A stretch of DNA of 37,968 nucleotides from an uncultured Clostridia bacterium (GTDB lineage: Bacteria > Bacillota > Clostridia > Lachnospirales > CAG-274): positions 1 to 37,968 of the forward strand of contig CAJTVH010000025.1 in assembly GCA_910579745.1 (NCBI GenBank), read 5' to 3'. Positions 33,085-37,968 of this stretch are shown in pieces. The notes under the pieces are model-generated. The model ran no database searches. It was not told the origin of the DNA and worked only from the letters and a program-made list of their open reading frames with translations. The position numbers were made by a program, and so were the translations under genes. Positions within the stretch are counted from its first letter, which is position 1. Each line of letters opens with the position of its first letter.

Positions 33085-35472
33085 ATGTACAAGCCCACAA
33101 GGGAGGATATGGAACTCCCTTTTCAGGGGTATATAGAGTCAAAAATAAAAATAGAGCTTCTTGACTATAATTTCAAAACTATAGCCACCCTTCAGGACGC
33201 TTTAATAAGCGACAGCTGTTCTATCGACGCCGATTCCGATATACGCAGAACATATGAGGGAACGTTTTATTTGAAAGACCCTACCTTTTTTATTGGTGAA
33301 AACAAAAAAATATGGACTGATAAATATATACGGGTATGGCGCGGTAAAAAAAACAACAAAACGGGAAAAACTGTCTGGTACAACATAGGCGTGTATCTGT
33401 TTAACGATACTTCCTACACATATGATGAGACAAAAAAACAGCTCACCATAAGCTGTGTTGATTTAATGTCTAGGCTGAATAACACAATAAGCGGTCAAAT
33501 CGCCGGGACTTTCAGCTTTCAAATTCCCCATGAGCAAACGGTAATAGAGGAAGTTAAGAGATACGGAGGGGTACAAACAGTAAAAAACAAAGGCTCCGTG
33601 ATAAACACCCGTATATCTATAGGGACAAGTTTATCATTCTCTCTTATATCCCCCCATACGTCCCGTCATGATTATTATAAACTTCTGCAAATAGAGATTC
33701 GCGTAAAAGGCGTTTCCGTGTATGACACAAACTGGAACACAGTGACAGACGACAATATGAGACTTCGGCTGTCAATAGATGACTCCGTTAAAACCAGTGA
33801 TATTGACGATAAAAACGAGACGGCTTTTACAATAGACAGCGCGAAAGAAAATCAAACACTGTCAATAGGATTTTTGCAGAACGTGTCTATTACAAGAATA
33901 TCTATTTATTTTAAGTATATAGAAACGGAAAGCCCAATTACTATTGAGGGTACTTTAACCCAGCCCGCTAAGTTTAACGAGGTTATACACTGGGGTTTCA
34001 GCGACTCAAGTTTTCTTGGGGAATGTCCTGTCCCCGATTATATGATTGCAGGAAACAGCACAGAAATAATCAGACAAGAAATCAAGGACAAAACGTCAAA
34101 CGAGAAAAAATATAACACCCTGACAATCAACACAGGCGAGAGAACCGTCACGGATACCGTCACAAAACCCACAAGCTGGTATAACACGGTTATTGATACG
34201 ATAAAAAAATCCAGCGTCGTCAGCGATTATATCGTGGAGTATACCGACGCCGTTATCCCGTATGACTTAGAGTTTCAGACGGGAGCGTCCATATATGACA
34301 TTTTGAGGGAGCTTGTGGATTTAATGGTTAATTGGGAAATGTTTTTCGACACCCGCGGAACGCTTCGTATTCAGCCAATCCCAACTCTTTACGAGGATGA
34401 TGTGTTATTAGACGGGGAGTACCTCAAACCCCTAATAATATCCGAGACAAACAAAGACTCATTCTCTAATGTGAGAAACATAACGGAAATTTGGGGATCG
34501 TCTTTAGACGCCTCTTATTACACCGATAAGTGCGAAAGGACAGAGACCGGATATACTATAACCTTTGACGACTTGCTTTTTACCGATGAGAGAAAAATAT
34601 CAAATAACACAATATTAGCCGTTAAAATAGATAAACCCAATATGGAAAACCCTCAAATAACGATTGTCGGTAAATATAACGACGTGACAGCGGAAAACCC
34701 TAATCAAGAAACCGTGACTCTCTCCCCTATCCCTCTGTACACGTCGTCAGGAGATTTTTTTGACAAAAATTTGTTAAAAGAGAATATAACATATTGTATT
34801 AAATATTACAAAGGAAAACTTTATTATTTAGGACAGTTTCAAGTTCATGGAATGTGTATTGAGACAATAAAAGAACCAAGCGGCGAGGATAAAAACAAGC
34901 TCTCGGAAAAATATAACTGCCAAAATATATATTATTCCGTTGAGCCCAGCTCTCCTTACTGCGTTGAGAAAATAGGAGAGAGAATACAAGTATTAAGCGG
35001 AGACGATTATGACAACATATACTCCGATGAGTTAGCCGTCGAGAGAGCTAAATGGGAAAATTGGAAAAAAACCCGCAGACAGGAGACTATCAGTATAGAT
35101 ATGATAGATATACCTTGGCTTGACGTAAACCAAAAAATTGAGTACACAAGCCATATTGACGGTAAAACCGGTCAGTATATAGTAAAAAGCGTAACCAGCG
35201 GCACATCGGAAGGAATCATGTCTGTTGAGCTTATGAAATTTTACCCGTTATACATCCTTGACGCCAAGCGATACGAGGCTGTAACGGAGTTAAAAGAGTA
35301 TAGGAAAATCCTTACCGAAAAATACATCTATTCAGAAAACAATTTTAATCTGCTTGAAAAACACGTATCTGACGGGACAGCGGAAATATACGCCGCCGAC
35401 AGCACTGATGACGTGAAAACACTTCTTGTCAGTTACAAGAAAAAACTTAACAATATCGATAGAGAAAATTAA
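33085..35472 (+). CDS. tail hub/baseplate protein, DUF5048-like
   Basis: A 795-residue protein, ATG 33085 after ATGGGGTGATT; only four bases separate it from the previous stop. RTYEGTFYLKDPTFFIGENK and YNIGVYLFNDTSYTYDETKK followed by LTISCVDLMSRLNN are typical of the DUF5048-like phage hub proteins, which form the tail tip ring around the end of the tube. A beta insertion at about 190-290 interrupts the hub fold. The C-terminal half (SIDMIDIPWLDVNQKIEYTS) carries the second hub domain. No peptidoglycan hydrolase motif is visible, so penetration activity must lie elsewhere. Confidence 0.75.
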   Translation: MYKPTREDMELPFQGYIESKIKIELLDYNFKTIATLQDALISDSCSIDADSDIRRTYEGTFYLKDPTFFIGENKKIWTDKYIRVWRGKKNNKTGKTVWYNIGVYLFNDTSYTYDETKKQLTISCVDLMSRLNNTISGQIAGTFSFQIPHEQTVIEEVKRYGGVQTVKNKGSVINTRISIGTSLSFSLISPHTSRHDYYKLLQIEIRVKGVSVYDTNWNTVTDDNMRLRLSIDDSVKTSDIDDKNETAFTIDSAKENQTLSIGFLQNVSITRISIYFKYIETESPITIEGTLTQPAKFNEVIHWGFSDSSFLGECPVPDYMIAGNSTEIIRQEIKDKTSNEKKYNTLTINTGERTVTDTVTKPTSWYNTVIDTIKKSSVVSDYIVEYTDAVIPYDLEFQTGASIYDILRELVDLMVNWEMFFDTRGTLRIQPIPTLYEDDVLLDGEYLKPLIISETNKDSFSNVRNITEIWGSSLDASYYTDKCERTETGYTITFDDLLFTDERKISNNTILAVKIDKPNMENPQITIVGKYNDVTAENPNQETVTLSPIPLYTSSGDFFDKNLLKENITYCIKYYKGKLYYLGQFQVHGMCIETIKEPSGEDKNKLSEKYNCQNIYYSVEPSSPYCVEKIGERIQVLSGDDYDNIYSDELAVERAKWENWKKTRRQETISIDMIDIPWLDVNQKIEYTSHIDGKTGQYIVKSVTSGTSEGIMSVELMKFYPLYILDAKRYEAVTELKEYRKILTEKYIYSENNFNLLEKHVSDGTAEIYAADSTDDVKTLLVSYKKKLNNIDREN

Positions 35473-35497
35473 AAAAAAGAAAGAAAGGTGATATTTA

Positions 35498-37675
35498 TTG
35501 AGTTTTGAGTATTCAACATTTCCCAAAAGTTTGGATTATCCTAACGACAGTACGGCCTATCTGTCGGATTTAACCGCCGACGACTGGATGAAAATAAGAG
35601 ACTACAATCAGGCGCTTATTGACGGCAGGGTCAGCGACTTCGACGCGATATTAGAAAAACTTGACGGCAGACATATCACGGCTAAAGATATTAATAAAAT
35701 CATAGACTGTATACGCGCTATAGAGACAGCGTATTTTAATAACACGGTCAAAAATAACGAGATTATCTCAAACGGCGATTTCAATGATATGAAAACCCCT
35801 GGTATTTACACAATGAGAGCGTCCTCAGCAAACAGTCCAGCCAGTGAGGGGAAATATTACGGTTTAATTGTATTAAAATCAGACACGGTAAATTTTATTG
35901 AGCAAATAGCGTTCAGGGAAAGCCGTTATGACGTATACATAAGATATTTAAACAACTCCGGCTGGGGTGAGTGGCGAAAAATAAACGACGGCGGAAACGC
36001 CGATACGGTTGACGGGAAACACGCCTCTGACTTCGCGGAGGCGGAGCACAGTCATGATAACTATTTGCCTTTAAGCGGAGGAACTATCAGCGACAGTGAG
36101 GAACATATAAACATTACGCCGTGGGGAATACAAGGAAACAATAATTCTGAGATATATAATTTTTACAGTGTGTCCGCCCAAAAAGTAAACGCCAGTGAGA
36201 TTAATGAAAACGGTAAAGCACTCCCTGATAAATATTCTGAGAAAGAGCATACCCATACTATAGACCAAATAACGGATTTCACTCCGGACTCAATTATAAA
36301 CAGTTCCGACTTTACAAAATACGAGATATTCACAAATCTTGAGGAATTATCTGAAACAATGTATGATGGACTTTTTTACATAAGTGATTCACAGATTACG
36401 GGAATATCCCTGAAATCGGGACAAGAAACCGATATGCAGCCCGATAAGACAGTTTATTGGGACGTTTATACAAGAATTTATTTTGATAACAGCGGAAACA
36501 TGTATGTCGCTGTAGATAAACACGATGACGAGACGGATTTTTGGCTGAGAAAATTTCTAAAAACATTTTCCCCTAATTCCTCTGACAGCCATACCCACAC
36601 CAGAAGTCAAATAACCGACTTTCCGACAAGCCTTCCCGCTAATGGCGGTAACGCTGATACTATAGCGGGAATAGGAATAGACGGCATACAGACAAAACAA
36701 ACAGGAATATCTTCTTACACGGACTGGAACGACATTGTTGAGCCTGGGTTTCATAAGTTAATGGAACGGGGCACGGAAAATTCGCCTGACGGCGGGGACT
36801 GGTTTTTCCCTATAGTGTTCGCCTACAGCTCAAGCGGTATTACTCAATTAGCGGCAGCTTATAGGTATGACTGGATATATATGAGGCATAAAAAGACATT
36901 GGAAAACGGGACAATAGGCTGGACAGAGTGGCGAAAAATAAACGACGGCGGAAACGCCGATACCATATCGGGAAAAGGTATAAACGCTATTCAAACAAGG
37001 GATTCCGGCTATTGCTTTTATAATCAAAATAAAGATTGGAATGACCTTACAGATACTGGGTATTACGGGCTTATGCACTCCACATCAACGGCTCTTCATA
37101 ATCCCGTGAACGGCAAGTTTTTTTATCCTATGGTCTTTAAATACGCCGCCGATTCTTTAACACAGCTTGCCATACCTCATTCGGCGGGAGAGAATAAAGA
37201 CTTCGGTGAGATATACATACGCTCAAAGAACTCATCTAACGGGTGGAGCGGCTGGAAAAGTGTAGGAGGAAACGGCTGTATAAGAACTGTTTCATTTACA
37301 GCGCCAACAGGAAGCAACTGGTATAGAATAATCACAAATGACGGAGACATATGTTCAGGAATATTTACTATTTCCGGAGGAGTTTCAAATTATTCATCTG
37401 CTACGGTTTTCTCCGCGTCTCAATGTTATAATGGAACTGTCACGGGCACAGCTAAATTAGTTAAATTATCTCACGCGGCGTTTAACTCGTTTATAACAAA
37501 AATAAGATTAGTTAAACCAAGTACTGATAATTATTATATAGATATATACGCGTCTAATTCTGGAACGGCTAATCTAAAAGTAACTTTTAATGGAATTGGA
37601 TGGAAAATCTTAGATAATATAACTACAGCGAACGCTTCCGCTGGATTTTCATATTCTGAGGAGATTACATTATAA
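35498..37675 (+). CDS. receptor-binding tail fibre with pyocin-knob-like repeats
   Basis: TTG 35498 follows AAAGGTGAT. 725 residues. Residues 1-85 are a helical attachment region. Three pyocin-knob-like repeats occur at about 90-160, 405-480 and 513-588, each with a D(F/W)ND...(P/T)G(I/F/Y) start and ending GWGEWRKIN, GWTEWRKIN or GWSGWKS. Between them are fibre linkers (GNADTVDGKHASDFAEAEHS; HSHDNYLPLSGG). The last 110 residues (GSNWYRIITNDGDICSGIF ...) look like a separate beta head. Knob domains bind host glycans, so this is the likely host-range protein. Two DNA stretches are exact copies (35969 and 36926), which can recombine. Confidence 0.8.
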   Translation: MSFEYSTFPKSLDYPNDSTAYLSDLTADDWMKIRDYNQALIDGRVSDFDAILEKLDGRHITAKDINKIIDCIRAIETAYFNNTVKNNEIISNGDFNDMKTPGIYTMRASSANSPASEGKYYGLIVLKSDTVNFIEQIAFRESRYDVYIRYLNNSGWGEWRKINDGGNADTVDGKHASDFAEAEHSHDNYLPLSGGTISDSEEHINITPWGIQGNNNSEIYNFYSVSAQKVNASEINENGKALPDKYSEKEHTHTIDQITDFTPDSIINSSDFTKYEIFTNLEELSETMYDGLFYISDSQITGISLKSGQETDMQPDKTVYWDVYTRIYFDNSGNMYVAVDKHDDETDFWLRKFLKTFSPNSSDSHTHTRSQITDFPTSLPANGGNADTIAGIGIDGIQTKQTGISSYTDWNDIVEPGFHKLMERGTENSPDGGDWFFPIVFAYSSSGITQLAAAYRYDWIYMRHKKTLENGTIGWTEWRKINDGGNADTISGKGINAIQTRDSGYCFYNQNKDWNDLTDTGYYGLMHSTSTALHNPVNGKFFYPMVFKYAADSLTQLAIPHSAGENKDFGEIYIRSKNSSNGWSGWKSVGGNGCIRTVSFTAPTGSNWYRIITNDGDICSGIFTISGGVSNYSSATVFSASQCYNGTVTGTAKLVKLSHAAFNSFITKIRLVKPSTDNYYIDIYASNSGTANLKVTFNGIGWKILDNITTANASAGFSYSEEITL
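35969..36963 (+). repeat. exact direct repeats in the tail fibre gene
   Basis: The 37 bases starting at 35969 (GAGTGGCGAAAAATAAACGA...) recur exactly at 36926. They encode EWRKINDGGNAD in two knob-to-linker joints, 957 bases apart. Recombination between them would remove or add a block of 319 codons in frame. Confidence 0.85.
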
Positions 37676-37696
37676 AATAAATTGGAGGTATATTTT

Positions 37697-37968
37697 ATGA
37701 AAAGATACTATGTACAAAACGGAAAAATCGTTATTAATAAATACGCTGTCAGGTATGAGCGTACAATTAATAACGTGAATTCAGAAACAGAGTCGAAAGT
37801 TTTACATTATGTGGCTGACGATATGGAACTAAACGGGCTTACGGGGGAACTTGACAGGAACGGAACCGATTATACGGTTACAAATCTTGATACGGAGGAT
37901 ATTTTGAGATATGATGGAATGCCTGCCGCCTCAGAGGAAGAGGCGAGACGGCTTATAGAACCAGCTCT
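37697..37968 (+). CDS. hypothetical protein, 3' truncated by the window
   Basis: ATG 37697 follows TTGGAGGT 22 bases after the fibre stop. The frame stays open to the end of the window (90 codons). It begins MKRYYVQNGKIVINKYAVRY and continues with acidic loops (ETESKVLHYVADDMELNGL) and an Ala/Glu-rich helix (AASEEEARRLIEPA). It could be a fibre assembly protein or part of a second fibre; the place after a tail fibre gene suggests either. I do not recognise it. Confidence 0.55.
   Translation, partial: MKRYYVQNGKIVINKYAVRYERTINNVNSETESKVLHYVADDMELNGLTGELDRNGTDYTVTNLDTEDILRYDGMPAASEEEARRLIEPA

Noticed and set aside
1..37968. CRISPR arrays, tRNA genes, integrase or attachment sites.
   Set aside because: No regularly spaced repeats, no cloverleaf-like GGTTCGAATC arms, and no integrase gene were seen in this window.

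Overview
The window is a contiguous piece of a temperate-type, long-tailed (siphovirus) phage or prophage of a low-GC Gram-positive host, most likely a gut Clostridia/Bacillota member. This rests on the AT-rich sequence, strong AGGAGG-type ribosome binding sites, frequent TTG/GTG starts, and SPbeta-like and clostridial-phage-like protein families. Every gene reads on the + strand, and the standard bacterial code fits (TAA, TGA and TAG all serve as stops).

Layout. 1-2931 is the end of a regulatory/replication block. It holds the C-terminus of a protein that resembles the RdRp-fold RNA polymerase YonO, a DUF5659-like protein, a broken antirepressor, a YonK-like protein, an HU protein (YonN-like), and two unknown genes separated by a partial gene duplication. 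3004-12935 is packaging and head: small and large terminase, portal, prohead protease with a nested scaffold start, decoration-like protein, HK97-type major capsid protein and head-tail connector candidates. 12949-14489 ends with the tail tube. 14810-16820 is a very AT-rich insert with its own sigma70-type promoter and terminator, encoding a DarT-DarG DNA ADP-ribosylation toxin-antitoxin pair. A RusA Holliday-junction resolvase, a possible tail chaperone and an HK97 gp10-like protein follow. 18705-29611 is a tape measure gene of about 3,197 codons, interrupted at 21100-22412 by a group I intron that carries a Vsr/EDxHD-like homing endonuclease. 29696-37675 is the tail tip: a small OB-like protein, a fibronectin-like tail protein, a distal-tail-like protein with a carboxypeptidase-regulatory-type Ig domain, a DUF5048-like hub, and a receptor-binding fibre with pyocin-knob-like repeats. 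A further gene runs off the right edge.

How it works together. The structural genes follow the usual siphovirus order (terminase, portal, protease/scaffold, capsid, connectors, tube, chaperone, tape measure, baseplate, fibre). Two accessory insertions stand out inside this conserved module: the DarTG cassette and the intron. Intergenic regions are short but unusually structured. Terminator-like hairpins follow many genes. A recurring dyad (TACTAAT...ATTAGTA) sits before the portal, a small tail gene and the tape measure. These features fit a late transcript read by a dedicated polymerase or with antitermination, but that is inference.

Three genes (protease, RusA, intron endonuclease) have reading frames that extend to a good ribosome binding site but meet no ATG/GTG/TTG there. 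Their best-placed start codons are ACG, ATT and possibly ATA.
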